Shown here: positions 23,110 through 35,876 of the stretch, one piece after another | How the letters are laid out: every line of letters begins with the position of its first letter | Numbering within the stretch: position 1 is the stretch's first letter | Source of the DNA: Hansfordia pulvinata | Lineage: Eukaryota > Ascomycota > Sordariomycetes > Xylariales | Direction: 5' to 3' | NCBI GenBank assembly: GCA_006538405.1 | Contig: BJKQ01000022.1 | Coordinates: forward strand, 186,001-250,000 | Length of the DNA stretch: 64,000 nucleotides | Program-made: the position numbers and the translations under genes | The notes under the pieces: generated by a model | Seen by the model: the letters and a program-made list of their open reading frames with translations, nothing else | Databases searched by the model: none | What the model was told of the DNA's origin: nothing

Positions 23110-23749
23110 AAAGTCACGACACGAGGTAGATAGGCGTATTGAATTTCAGCATTAGACAACTTTCGACCACATGTCAACTGTCCAAACTAACCAGCTTGTC
23201 GAGCATGGCCCAACCATCCGCGCTGTGAACGGCACGCCTCGTACATTAGACATCAAACGCCGGCGGGCAAAGGCAATAAAGGTATTAGAATTCAGCGGCG
23301 GTCGCGCCGCCTCCTCGTAAATTCCGTTCAGATCGTTCATGATGTGATGGGTAACGTGCGTACAGGACGTGGAGAAATAAACATGACAATCCAGACGGGA
23401 AAAGGACCCCAACGGCCCGGTCATCGCGGCGGAATCGAGTGGTATAGACAACAAACGTTTTGTGACACAAATGTACACGACAGGGAATCAAGTGACGCAA
23501 AGCAGATTCGGCTCCGAAACTCCTTGCCAGGTGGAGGTGATGGCCGTATCGGTCAAGACCAGGAAGCAAAAGCCCAAATACACTACATGCCGTACCGACG
23601 GGGGTTGCTGGATAAGATGGATCAGACTGGTGACCACGAGGACGGCCATGACGGGGGCCCACGGGGTCTGGTGCCAACTGTGCGACTAGAAGCTGGGAGG
23701 GTGTTAGCGTTTCGATCGAGGAGACGGTCATGCAGGAGACGGGTCATGC
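23110..23749. other. Convergent spacer between HIS4 and kinesin genes
   Basis: About 640 bases of 3' flanks. A possible last kinesin micro-exon ends at 23686; otherwise nothing is seen. Confidence 0.65.
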
Positions 23750-26700
23750 TTACCAGTTGAGGCTGCCCTTCTTCTTCTTCTTATTGTTGATGGCCTTCAT
23801 GCGCTCCTCGAGCTGGATGCGGGCTCGCTCGGCCTCCTGCCTCTTCTTGCGCTCCTCCTCGACCTGGTGGAGGCTGTCGCGCCACCTGTTGTCCTGGGGC
23901 TGCGGCTTGTCCTTGATGTCCTTGATCTCGGTCTCGAGCTCTTGGGCGCGCTTCCGCCAGCCGTCCGAGTCGGCCTTGACCTTCTTGGACTGCGCCTCGA
24001 GGTCCGAGAGCGCCTCCTCGAGCGTCGACGTGAGCTGGCGCTCGGCATCCAGGGCCTTCTCCACGCTTTGGATCCGCGCCTCGTGGTCTTCACGAAGCTG
24101 CGCCAAGGCCTGGTCGTTGCTCTGGGGGCGTCCGCTGGTGGGCGTGGGAGAGGCAGCGGTTGGCGAGGACGCGCCGGCCGGGGGCAGCGGCGGCAGGGGA
24201 ACCACCGGCGGCGGCGAGGGCAGCGAGGTGATGGAGGCGGTCTTGCGGACTTGGGTCTGCGAGTTGATGGAGCTGGTCCGCTTCGGGCTGCTCTCCTCCG
24301 TCTTCGCCTGGAGGGCAGCGAGCTCCTCACGGACCGTGGCCAGCTCGGTCTCGGCCTTGGTCTTGGCTGCGGTCGCCTCCTGCAGCTGCACCACGCGCTC
24401 GCCTTGGATGGTGGACAGGCGGTTGTTGCTGGCCTGGGCTTCGTCGTAGTTGGTCTGGAGCTGGGTCTCCAGGTCATCCACCAGCCGCAGGTTTCTCACG
24501 CTCTCTTCGTGCAGATGGGTCATCTTCTTCTGGACAGCCGCCAGCTGGTCCTGCAGCGCAGGAGATGCTTCGGAGGTGTTGTCTTGGCCGAGGATGTCGT
24601 TGAGGGAGGACTTGACCATCTTGAGCTCCTCGTCGAACGCCTTCTGCTCCGACACGAGGCCGTCAATGCGCTCGGACAGCTTCTCGACGCTGACATCAAC
24701 GCCGAGCGCGAATGCCACCTGTGTGGCGATCTTCATCAGCTCCTCGCGGGCCTCGGTGGCATCGCTCTCCAGGAATCTGACGTTCTCGGCGTGTTCGGTC
24801 ATGAGGACGTTGATTTCGGCGTCGTATGCCTCCTTGGACGCCGACTTGATGCCGTCGAGCTCCTGGGCGTGCTTGGCGTGGATCTCCTCGGTTCTCTCGT
24901 GGTGCACCCTGGCAATCTCCTCCAACTTGTCGTGGTGTACCTTGGCGGCCTGCTCGTAGTCCGAAACCTGAGCCTGCAGCTTGTGGACCAGCTCCTGGTG
25001 GCTGGTCGCCTCGGCGGCGCGCGCGGTGGAAGCCTCGAGCTCGTCCTTCATGGCGGCGTGCTGCTGCTCCAACTCGGAAACCTTGACGGCATTGCCGTTG
25101 ATGATGGCCTTGTACTCGTCGATCTCGGTGCGAAGCATCTTGATCTGGTCCTGGTGGTGGCCGGCCTGGGATCCGTCGACCTCGCCCTGCGCCTGGGCCG
25201 ACTCGAGACGCGCGTTCACCGAAGCCACCTGGGCCTCGAGCTCGTCAATCGTCTGCTTCATCTGGCGCTCGGTGGTCTGCATGGCCTCCAGGGTGGACTG
25301 ATGCTTGCCTTCCCAGCCGGAAAGTTCGCTTTGCAGATCCGTGATCTTCTGCTGGTGGGCAGCATGGATCTCGCTCTGGTCATCCGCACCGCCAGCGGGC
25401 GCGGACATGGCCTTGACTTCGGCGGCGTCGTTGACGGACGTGCGAAGGAACTCGAGCTCGGCCATCAGCTCAGCCTCGCGGCTCGCGTGGGCTTCCTGCA
25501 TGACGCGGAGCTGGCCCTCGCTCCTCTCCAGCTGCTCGCGCATCGTGGCCACGGCCGAGATGTCCATGGGGCTGGTCTTGATGCTGTTGCGTTCGCGCGT
25601 CAACCCGGAGATGATGGTCATCTTAGTCTCCATTTCCTTCTTGGTGTTGGCAACGTCGGTCTCGAGCTCGGCGATGCGGTCGGATCTGGATGACAGCTCG
25701 TTCATGGCGGAGTTGATGTTGATCTCGAAGCTCTGCATCAGGTCCGGGTTGTTCTCGAAGTGCTCGGAGGCTATGTTGCGCAGCGACACGAAAGACCGCT
25801 GCGCGCGATCGCTCGAGAGCAGGTTCTGGCTCGACTTGCGGCGGATGAAGGGGCCGGCACTGCGCGGCGACGTGGGTGAGCTGGCCTCCTGGGACCTGAC
25901 CCTGGAGACCTCGGTCTTCAGCTCCTCGACCATGACGAGGGCCTCGTGGTGCTGCGACTCGAGCTGGGAGTACTTCGCGGCCAGCTGCTGCTCCGCGGCC
26001 TCCTTCTCGTTGGCCAGGTCCTTGAGCTTCTCGTACTCGGCGAGTAGCGCGGCGTTGTCGGCCTTGCCGTCGGACTCCCTGGTCTCGGGCTTGGGCGTCT
26101 CGGTGCGGGGGTATCAATAGTGGTGGGGGAGTCCATAGCAGAGGACAATTCCGAGGAGAGCGATCGCGAGGACAACTGCGTCCCGCCACGCATGTCGCTC
26201 GACCTCGCGTCCGATAAAAAAGAGGGCGGTCTGGTCTGGTCCGGCGAGGTCGCGGACAGCAGCGAGTCCCGTTTGCGCCCGTGGCGGGCTTCGTCCACTT
26301 GGTCCTGGAGCTCGGCGATGGCACGCATGGCCTCGTCGTACTTGAATTGGAGCGAGTTGTGCGCATGTACCGTCGTCTTGTGCTCGGCAGCCAGGTTCCC
26401 ATGCTCGAACCGCAAGTCGACGAGCTCCTTCTGGACGTTCTCCAGCTTGTCGGCTACAAACTCGGACTGCGCGGGGCTCGTCGGCTGTGGTGCGAGCCCA
26501 TCGTCGATCTCTTCGCCCAGGCGGCTGCCCGAGTGTTGCGTTCGCAGGGCCGTCTCGCCGTCCTGACCCTGTTCTGGCGTCTCCTCCTCGAGGCCTTCCT
26601 GGACCTCGGGGAGGCGGAGACCGTGGCTGGGCCGGCTGGCGTGCGACCTGATGGAGCGCTCCGACAAGTTTCGGCGGTGGCTCGCCCCGTCTGGCGCCTC

Positions 26701-29093
26701 GTGGTCTGCCTCGGGCTTGCCCTCCTGGGTCTTGTCGAGGTCAGACATGAGTTCGTCGAGCTTGACCAGGCTCTGCTGGCGCTGGATGACCGCCACGAGG
26801 CGGCTGATCTCGCTCTGCATCAGGTCGTAGTCTTGGTCGGCCTCGGCCAGTTTCTCCTCGAGATTCGAAATGTAGTCCTCGCAGCCGGCCTCGTTCTCGC
26901 GCACGCGAGCAATCTCCTTGCGCAGCTCGAGGATGATGGTAGCGTTCTTCTCCTCGCCCGAGGTGTGGCCATCGAGCTTGTTCTCGAGGTCGTGGAGGTA
27001 GTTCTCCGTGTTGGCTTCGCGATCCATGAGCTTCTGAAGACGGGCCTGCAGCTGGGTGTTGATGGTCTCGACGTATGCGCACTTCGTCTCCCGCTCAAGC
27101 AGGGTGGTCTCCGAGTTGGACAGCGTGGCGCGAGTGCTCGACAGGGATTGCTCGAGGGACTGGATGGTCTTCTCGTATTCCATGACAACCTGCTCGACGG
27201 CCTGCGCGAACGAGTTGGAACGGTTCAGGCGCTCCGTGGCCACGTCCCCGGAAACCTCGCCGCTTTCATCCTCCGTGGCCTCGTCCTCCCGCGCCTTGGC
27301 CATTTCGGAAATAAGCTTTGCGTGTCGGCCGCTCAGATTGGTGTAATTCTCCTGTATGTCGAGCAGCTGGTTCTGCAGCTCGCTCTCGCGCTCGTTCTGC
27401 CGCTCCGACCGATCGCTGCTGGCAGGGTTGCGACTCTCGCCGCCGCCGCGCTCGGCATTGCGCACCTGCTCGCGCAGGAAGCTGACCTCGGCCTTGAGGC
27501 GATCGATGATGGCCTGCTTATCCCCCTCTTCCATCTGCTGGATCCTCGGCTTGCTCTGGATGGCGCGCGCACGCTGCGCGTACTGAACCGTATTTAGGGT
27601 TTCGCTAAGGTGAAATTCCGCAGGCGTGACGCAAGCAATCATGTAGGTGATGGCATTGCCGCCCAGCGAATCTTGCAGGAGGCGGGTCAACCTCGAGTCG
27701 CGGTAGGACACGTGCGAGCCTGCCTGCCGGGATGACAACTGGGAGATGACCTTGCCGAGCGCTGCGAGGCCCGCGTTAATTGATATGCCCTCCCTGGCCC
27801 GGTCGCCCTGAGCGCCCGTGTTCTTGAGTCGTTCGCTCCCTGCCAGATCCACAAAGTGCAGCTTGCTGTCCGTCGTCACCCACGTCTCGTTGCCCGTCAT
27901 GGCTTCGAGGGGTACCGACATGCGCTTGTCGGCGCCCGAGCTGGACTTGGGCTTCTTCTGTACCAGATTCAGACTAAAGACGGCGTGGGACCGAGACGAC
28001 TTGGCGTTGATGGCAGTGGCGTCGGTCTGCCTGATCGAAGACCCAAAGTTGAGCACCCCCATCAAGTCCTCGACCGAGTTGATCTCGACTTGGTGAAGCC
28101 CGGTAAGGAGGATGTTGCCCTTCTGATCTTCACGAATGCTGACGGCGCTTCGCTCGTGCGACTGGACCGAGTCAGGCAGCAGCAGATCGCGCAACGTCTC
28201 GTTGTAGATCTCCACATACGTCGCCTTCAAATGCCAGTTCTTCTCGGCTTTCGGCGCGGCGTTGTTCATCGAGTAGCGCGCAGGCGTCCGCAGTTGCGAC
28301 ATGGAGCTACGGTTGGCCTTCTTGTCGGGCACGGCGGCGGGGGCGGCGGCGCCACCGTCCAGCTTCTCGAACAGCGCAGTGGCGGCGCGAGGAATCACAC
28401 CTGCGAAGTCAGTATCGGATCATGGCGTCGCGAGTTAAGCCAAGCCACTCACCCATCTTGGAGGTGTCGTGCTGTTCCGTGGGCCCCGAGGTACCCATGG
28501 TGTACGACTTGCCCGCTCCGGACTGGCCATAGGCAAGCAGCGACACATTATAGCCCTGGATGAAGGCGTTGACGCTGTCCTCCAGATAATCCCAGATGCC
28601 CGACTGCTCGACTTCGGGAGAGAAGACGCGGTCAAAGACGAATAGCTTCTTGCCCTGAGGCGCGTCGATCGAGATGCTCGTGTCGGAGGTCGTCTGGACC
28701 ATGGATCTTTGGAAGCGCTGCGGGATGAGTTCGTATCCTGGGTCCGTGGGCCTCAGAGGTGGGCGCACTCGAACAGCTGGATATGCATTGTCAGCGTGCG
28801 CGACTCGGATCATTGACGGCGCGACAGGACGATTGACGGCACGATCAGCCGGCCATGCTCCGGCCGGCGCGCACAAAATCCTACACGAGATGGATCGACT
28901 TACCGACTTTGACGGCTGTGCGAGCTTCCTCGTCGGAGGCTCTGCTGCCTCCGCCGGCGCCGGCGCCGCCTCCGATCTTGCTGTGGATGCTCATTCGACT
29001 GCTGCTGCGCGGCGAAGGCTTGACGAGAGCGCTCATCGGTCTGGGGGGCAGCGTACCGCCACCGCTGGGCGAGCTGGGAGGAGAGCCCGCCAT
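23750..29093 (-). CDS. Kinesin-4-like motor protein with long coiled coil, one frame break
   Basis: A microtubule motor of about 1721 residues. Exons: 29093-28904, 28776-28453, 28400-23750; introns of 127 and 52 nt keep frame. The motor (about residues 60-450) has VRVRPPLRP, the P-loop GQSGAGKSYT near residue 147, NAKSSRSHAVF (switch I), HFVDLAGSERLKNTGAQGDR (switch II, kinesin-4/KIF21-like) and YRDSRLTRLLQDSLGG. The rest is mostly predicted coiled coil broken by Ser/Pro-rich linkers, ending in a lysine cluster (NNKKKKKG). The family suggests a chromokinesin or cortical microtubule-length role. The frame shifts -1 at the G5 run 26107-26111, then continues with coiled-coil sequence. The stop at 23750 overlaps a good donor (gtaagc); splicing to an acceptor before 23693 would end the protein at 23686 with Cys-Phe instead of Trp. 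Confidence 0.9.
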
Positions 29094-30550
29094 GGTGTTT
29101 AGTGACTGGTGTCACGAGGATCAATGGGAGAGTCCCAGTCTCCAGTGGACGTTGAGAAGATGTGGCGAGCGACAGCAGGAAGGCGCCAGGCGCGTCGCGA
29201 GGTCCTGGTCAAGGCCGTCAAAGGGGTACGGACTGTCCTTGCAGCACGAACAGCATGGGCTGAGGAATGCAGGGACAAGACGAGACCAGCCGGCGTAGTC
29301 TGGCAAATATGGGTGGGTATGGAGCGGTGGGACCGCGATTTGTGGGTGGCAAAGGCGAGACCTGGAGGGGCGGCCAGTCAGCAAGTTGACCAGTATCACA
29401 ACCGTGGCTGGCTAAGGAACAGCGAGGGCCTGGCCAGGCCTTGGGGCGCAAAGTGACGTCTGCTGCGGCTGCTGCTGCGGCTGCTGTTTTGGCGACAAAG
29501 GAGCCTGGGACGGGGTGGTGGCGTGGTGCGTGCTCGGGCGTCCTTTGCTCGTTGGCTCGCTTGAGTGGGCGCTGCGTGCGACGGGAGGGTAGGGATGGAC
29601 GGATCAAATGTCTCAGACCAGCAGCGTCTTCCAGCCACGCCGTGCAGACGAGACACTTTTGGAGACCGAGCCGACGGGCAACGCCGAAGATGACGACAGA
29701 TGGGGCGAGGAGGATGTGAAAGACGGCACGGGGGGACGCATTAGGACTCACGGCTGCTTGATTGGTGCTGCTGGCCTTGAAGGTCCGAAGAATATCGACA
29801 GGCACAGGATCAGTCGCTCAGCGGTCTGTCCTGGGAAAGGCGGAAGCTCGTCTGGCACCGGACTGGTCAAAGCCGGGAGGCAGGCGTTTGCAAGTCGAGC
29901 TGGCGAAGAAGACGGGTCGTCGTCGAATGGCAACGGGCGGGAAAGAAATGATATGATATGAAAGGACCGGGGAGGTACTTGTCAGCAAGCACGGGTCGGA
30001 AGGGTGGGCGCAGGGAATGAATGGATGGATGGATGGATGGCGAAATGAGAGACTGAATGAATGAGACGGGCGAGCAATGCTGGGGGGAGATCTGCGGATG
30101 GACCCTGTCAGTCGGTCGGGTCGTGTGTCGCCGGTCGCTATACGACGACTGGGGAGCAAAGAGAGCAGGCCGATGGAGGGATAGATGAATGAATCGACGC
30201 GTGAGAAGCTGCCAGCCGGGGTTGGAAGCTGGCCAGGTCGCGATGTGTGAGGTGTATAGGCCGGTGGTGTTGACACACAGACAGGCTGGCAAGAGACACA
30301 ATGGCTGGCTCTGCTACACTCGACGTGCGGCACGCGCTGCTGTTGCTGGTCGACGAAGCGAGTCGGGAAAGACGACGAGATTCCCAGAGAATCGCCGTCG
30401 CCGCTTGATCAAGCTGGTTGCCGGCCGGGCACTGGTATCGGGGGCAAATCCCAGGGGCGCCAGGGGTATCGTCTTCTCCCCGTGCGTGCTAGCAGATTTG
30501 GGGCCTAGCGTCAGGGCCTAGCCGAGTTGGTCCATCTGCTCATGCCACCC
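29094..30550. other. Kinesin upstream region
   Basis: No gene supported. Includes a tetranucleotide microsatellite at 30021-30040. Open frames here lack recognisable motifs. Confidence 0.6.
30021..30040. repeat. (ATGG)5 microsatellite
   Basis: Five perfect copies of atgg, preceded by a degenerate aatga copy. Confidence 0.9.
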
Positions 30551-30830
30551 ATGGGTGCCCTTCAAGGAATCTGCCGCATGTACCTGTACTTTGACGGCTG
30601 CCAGCTTAGATGCCTCAATTCCTCCACTCACACCGAAGGCTTCACGTCGGAGACTTCAATGGCGCACGAGTACCTCCCGTAAGACTACTCCAACGCCGGC
30701 TGACGGTCCGACGAGGTTGGTACGAGCGTACCATCACGATTGCGCGAAGTTCAGTGACTGGCTGCCCTTGCATGATTTCACTGATACTTGAACCCCGTCC
30801 CTCACGGCTGGTGCGTCGCGATCATGAATG

Positions 30831-30848
30831 CCACCTGCATGCAGGTGG
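30831..30848. repeat. Perfect 18-bp palindrome
   Basis: ccacctgcatgcaggtgg is its own reverse complement with no spacer; it contains two E-box cores (CACCTG/CAGGTG). Confidence 0.9.
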
Positions 30849-33800
30849 TCGCCTCCTCGATCTTGTACCTTGGATACTCTGAGCAGCACTCTTGGCAGGA
30901 GCTGGGAGCTGGGGCCTGAGGAAAGAGCGACAGCATTGGGGACCGTGCTGGAGCCACGCATGTACCGCGCTTTCAACAGTACCGCGCGAGAAAATGAAAG
31001 AGAGTATCGCTACTTCGCTGTAGTCATGAGTTTCTTCGAGGCGCGCGTACCAGGGGCCGCTGCAGGGTTCAGGGTTCGGTCCTCCATCAGGGTCGCGACA
31101 ATTAAACAGGTACGGGGCTTGACCAGGAACGACAATGGTGATTGGGTTTGTGGTCGGCTTCACGCTTCACGCCATCGACAGCTTCTTCCTCCGTCTCTGC
31201 CGCCGTCCCAATCCCGGCCCCATCTTCAACCTCGCTACGGCTTGTTGCTTTCCCCAGCCCTGGCACGCCTGGCCTGGCACCTCCCGCCACCGCGCTCGGG
31301 CCAACCTGCGCCATCCCCAAAACCACGCCATCGGCGGATCGCCAGCCTCAAAGCGCCACGGCTCGTTTGCTGGCCCTATCCCGACCTCGAACGGGCGCCA
31401 CGCCATCCGTCCGATCTTTCGGATTCTGTCCAGCTTGTTGGCCAATTCGCTCGCTGGCTGCCAGACGGCTTGTCTTGCTTTCAGGATGCTCAGGCCACAG
31501 CCAGGCACGCGATGGTCCAGCACACCCTGACATGCCAGTCCTCGCCCAGAACAACCGCACCAAGGTACGATCCCGAGATCAAGACCTGCATCTTTTACGA
31601 TACGCCGAGCCGCTTCTGTCCATGAGCCGCAGTCATCACCCGGCACGTTCTGTCTCGCCGCAGCCTGCAGGTGATCCAAATCCGTTGAAGAGCAGCGAGT
31701 CTTTCAACAGTGCAGGCAAATGGCACGGCTCATGGCGAGTGCTCATACACGCATGCAAGCGTGTGGTCCGTCATGTAAGTCTGACTCCAGCTTGCCCGGG
31801 GCCAACGGGATGCAAAGTGCCTGCATCTCGTGCGAGTACACCGTCGACCAGGACCTTTGATATCCACGAGGGTTACGTTGCCAATAGAGGGCAGCACCCG
31901 CTTTCCCCATGCGCTAGCTGCAAGGTACGGGTACCTCAAGCCGTCCTCTCGGGAGAAAAGGGGTCGCGCAACAAGGGATACGAGTAGTCCAGGTGGGGGC
32001 ACTAACGAGCAGAGGTGGTTGGCTCTATCAGCCTCCCATCGCCTACAATGCCATCGTCCCAGGCCGTGGCGCTTCTGGAAACCAACAGTTCGGCGCCGCC
32101 TCGGTACGCGGTCGACAACCTGGCGCCGTTGCGTCGTCTCGATAGTCAGTGTTCGGTGATTCCTCCCGCCGCGCCAACAGAGTGGCCTTCGCCAACAGCG
32201 TGGCCTTCAGGTCATGATCGAAAGAATTGACATCCACACACGTGAGCGGTTATTCTGACGATGCCTGCGCAGGAAAATAGCGCCCTACCAGGATTGATGG
32301 GCTGCAGCGTTTGGCCTGCTTCTGATGCCTGCCCCTTGCCCCTGCGTGGCGCGCACCGAATCGGCACCCCAGCTACAGCAGCCAGCACGTTTCTAGCTCC
32401 CAGCCACCTCGGGCCTGTGGGTGCAAAGCTCGCAAATCCTATAATTTTACGAAGCCGCTTGGCCGCTGGCCGCCTGGACCTCAGAAGTCACTGAACGTCG
32501 GCCTCACGGAGTACTAGCCGGCTGGTTAGCGGCAAACAGACAACACTAATTGCGATCGCTGGCGAATGATCATCCTCCTCCAGCCATGTGCCAGTGGACC
32601 GGTGCTTGGACCCGAGCCGGGCCCGGAAGTGATAGGTCTGCCGTCTTCCGGCGCAGGTGGGAAGGTGGGAAGGCCTCGGAGGAGCAAGCCATTGAGAATC
32701 TTCTGGTTTTCTCGATCCAGATACCAGGATAGCCTCGCTCGGGTGTTGGCAGCGAAATCCTGATATCAATAGATCTCGGCACTTGCATTCCTTCACAGAA
32801 TCTCTGGCAGCACGGGTCGGCAGCCAGATGAAAAGGGGCGGAAGAAGATCTCTGGTCCCGCGAAAAAGAAACCTCGTTTGGACGTTTACGTCTTTGCGAT
32901 CCCCGCTCACTTGTACGGACGCATCACGCGGTGCGCGGTTGTACCACGACCACGGTAAGAGGCCCTCTAACAGCCTGCACTCGACTATACGGAGGGGTTC
33001 ATGCACATCACCAAATTTAACCGTGAGACAAGGAAGCGGCGTGATCCCACCACGTTGTGCAAGGGTCATCGCTCGAGCACACTCGTGCAAACACCAGCCG
33101 CCAGCAACGCAGTCACGCAGTGTATCTGGGCTGTCAACCATGCAAGCACCGTCACATCAGCCTATCTTGTTCTCTGGGCCGAATACACTCGAAACAGCCA
33201 AGGGTCGAGTGTTACCCCACGCGAATGAAGGACTCTCGTCACATGAAATGTGTCTACCCACGCAGTAGCTGGCTGGACTATCGTTTGTGACGCTCGTCGC
33301 CTACAGGCATGCGCAAGACTCGATAAAAGCAAGTCTACAAGCGGACGAATTCGCTGTGGTTGCAAAGCTTGACCCTGGAATCTTATCAGGTCCGCTTCTG
33401 CAAGAGCTTCTGCAAGATGTTCACATTGCAATCTCGACGATCTTTTCGTCCGATCTCAGCAGTGGCAGCCCCCTGGTACCAAAGGGACGCCAAGCCGAAT
33501 TGTTCGACCATTCACGAGTAAGTCGACACTTCGGCGTTTCACGCGACGGCGACCCCCGCTTGCATACATACCCGCTGTCAACCGTACATATGGGATTTGA
33601 CTGAGGTCCCGTTTCGGGAGGCATCTCGGGAGCTTCTTGTGTAGACACGTTGAATCTGCCTGGTTTTCTTCTCGTCACGTAGCCCGCTGTTGGTTTGAAG
33701 GCGCTGCCCATTTTTGAGCCTTTAGGTGCGCCTCACCAGACGCCCGCTATCAACGAGATCCGGCGCACGAGGCGAGGTCACTAGCACCCGAGCAGCCCGG

Positions 33801-35163
33801 CGATCAACACCAGGATAGCTCTGGAAAAGAGCCTCCTAGTCTGAAAACCCAACTTTGCGATGAAAGGGCTGGCTTGCTAACGCTAGGCAGTTTGTCAGGC
33901 TGGCCGTCTTGTTTCATCGCGCTCGGCAGGCGGCTAGCACGACGCGTTGTTGCTTTTTTCAACGCTGACAGACGCCGCCGCCCCACGACGCTCCAGACAT
34001 CCGCGGCAACGCCAGTAATGGGCTTTGAATATCCAGGGTCGTTCGAGGTGGCGGGCGCCACTTGGCTCTTGAACGGCTGAGGCTCGTCTCGTCTCGTTGC
34101 TGGGCGCTCGATCATCTTGTTGCGGCCAACTTGGTCAGTGGCAGTCCTCAACGATCACCAGCTCTCGCCAGTCCTGTTTGAGCTCACGGAGTACCTATCT
34201 GGGAGAGTAATTGATAGGTCTCCAACGCAGGGGTGCGTCGTTCCGTTCGGGCCCACGCTCGCAGGCCCACTCTTACCTGATTGTTGATGCGCGTTTGCGC
34301 TGTCCAAGCTGGGGCGCGTTTTCCTGGGCCTTCCTTCGCCACCAAGCGGCCTTTCATCGTGGTTGCGTCTCTCGACGCGCCGGATGCCTCGCGAGGTATT
34401 GACTTTTCCCCGCCGGTGCCGTCAGAAGCGCGCCTCTGCGCCGGCGCCGCTGGTCGAAGGGGGCCCCTGCGTTGGGGCTAAGCGGAGCGCGGTCGGGCGT
34501 TCTCTTGCCGATCCCGGGGCGGTCGTCTTCTTTTGCCCTCGGCGCCCTCGCTCGTCCCTCCGACGCCAAGGGCACTGACCGCAGTCTAATCACGTTACGA
34601 GTACTTTCTGCACGGCCTCCGCCTTTGAGATCTTCTTACGAGTGTGCAATCCAAACCCGAACAGCGAACCTACCGGCGCCCCGTGCGGGAGTCCGGTTGC
34701 TTTCTTCCTTTAAAGCAGCCGGGTGCGGTCGCGGCGTTCCTCTTCGGTGGGCAGACGCCATCGCAGCGCGTCGTCGCGACGCATTATAGCCCACCCCGGT
34801 GCGGACGCGATCTGGCCCTGCAGGGATGCAAGGGGGTCAAGTAGGGCGCTGTTGGGTGTGGTCTGGCGTGCTGGCGCGCGAGCGTCCGAACAGCGCAAGG
34901 CTTCCCGAACGGAGATGAGATGCCGCTCTCGTCGACGGCCGCCTCCCTTGCGCGTTAGGTCCGGTCAGAGCGCCCAGCCCAGCGTGAGATCTGTGCGCGC
35001 GCGGTGCGGGGAAGCGCTTGCTGTGGGCTTGGGCCTGGGGCGGGGGTAGAGGGATGGTTCTTTGTGGCTGGGCCGACGTTCTTTTTCTAGGCGTCTTCAG
35101 CACAAGGCTCATCTCGAACATCCGGTTCTGAGGGCTTGCGCAGAGCTCAAGCGGTCCTTGTAG

Positions 35164-35184
35164 GTGAGTGAGTGAGTGAGTGAG
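35164..35184. repeat. (GTGA)5 microsatellite
   Basis: Five tandem gtga units plus one base, in gene-poor DNA. Confidence 0.9.
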
Positions 35185-35876
35185 CGACTGAGCCATTGTG
35201 AGATCGTGGACACAATTGCTTATGAGCCCACGCCGTGAGGCCAAGTGATACCAGCCATATCGAGTTCCACTTGCGTTCTCGGAGCATCAGGGCGTCCGGT
35301 TCTCTGCTCTCTGGTTATCACGCAGCTGTCAGCCCCACGGTTCGACCCGTCATGGGGCGCGGGTATTCATGGGCTTTGGGCGACATTACCCTGATACACT
35401 ACCCAGTGGCCAGGGCAAACAAGTAGTCAGAATATCCATGCCGTTCTCGGCAGACGCCGGGCTCTGTTTGACGGGCGCCGTCCCATCGGGTCCAACGCTC
35501 GTGATGGGAACCTCCAGAATGGAGACTGATTGCATGGTATTAAGACCAGTGTCCCAGGTTGTCCAGAGAGCCCTTCCCCTCAGTCAGCTCAGAATACGGT
35601 TAGTCTTGATGGAGCGGCAACTCAGGGTAAGAGGCAGTAACGTTATAGCATGCTCTCACGGAATCGTGGTGTTTGAATTCGGTTCTTGATCTATCATAAC
35701 GGTCTAAATAATGCAGGCGCAATGAGAGGCAACAAGCCGGCCGAACCCTCTCGCCGGTATTTCGAAGGATTGACATTGTCGGTGCAAGCTCAACGAGGAC
35801 GGAGTAGCCTCGCGACTATGGAGTACCGAAACGCAAAGATGGCTGACCTACCGAACATACTCCCTTCCAAGCTCTA

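Larger units (their letters stand above)
30551..35876. other. Gene-poor 5.3-kb region
   Basis: No open frame with family motifs, consistent fungal codon bias or plausible splice structure was found on either strand. The longest frame (31142-31987, plus) is Ser/Pro/Ala-rich and shares its span with an equally long frame in another phase, typical of chance in GC-rich DNA. It is not strongly AT-rich, so heavy RIP decay is not evident by eye. It contains a perfect 18-bp palindrome (30831-30848) and a GTGA microsatellite (35164-35184). Confidence 0.55.

Noticed and set aside
23867..25693. A 608-codon open frame antisense to the kinesin coiled coil
   Set aside because: Leu/Gly/Val-rich shadow of a Glu/Gln/Lys-rich coiled coil; no family features.
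31142..31987. 281-codon open frame in the gene-poor region
   Set aside because: Ser/Pro/Ala-rich, no motif, and overlaps an equally long frame in another phase.
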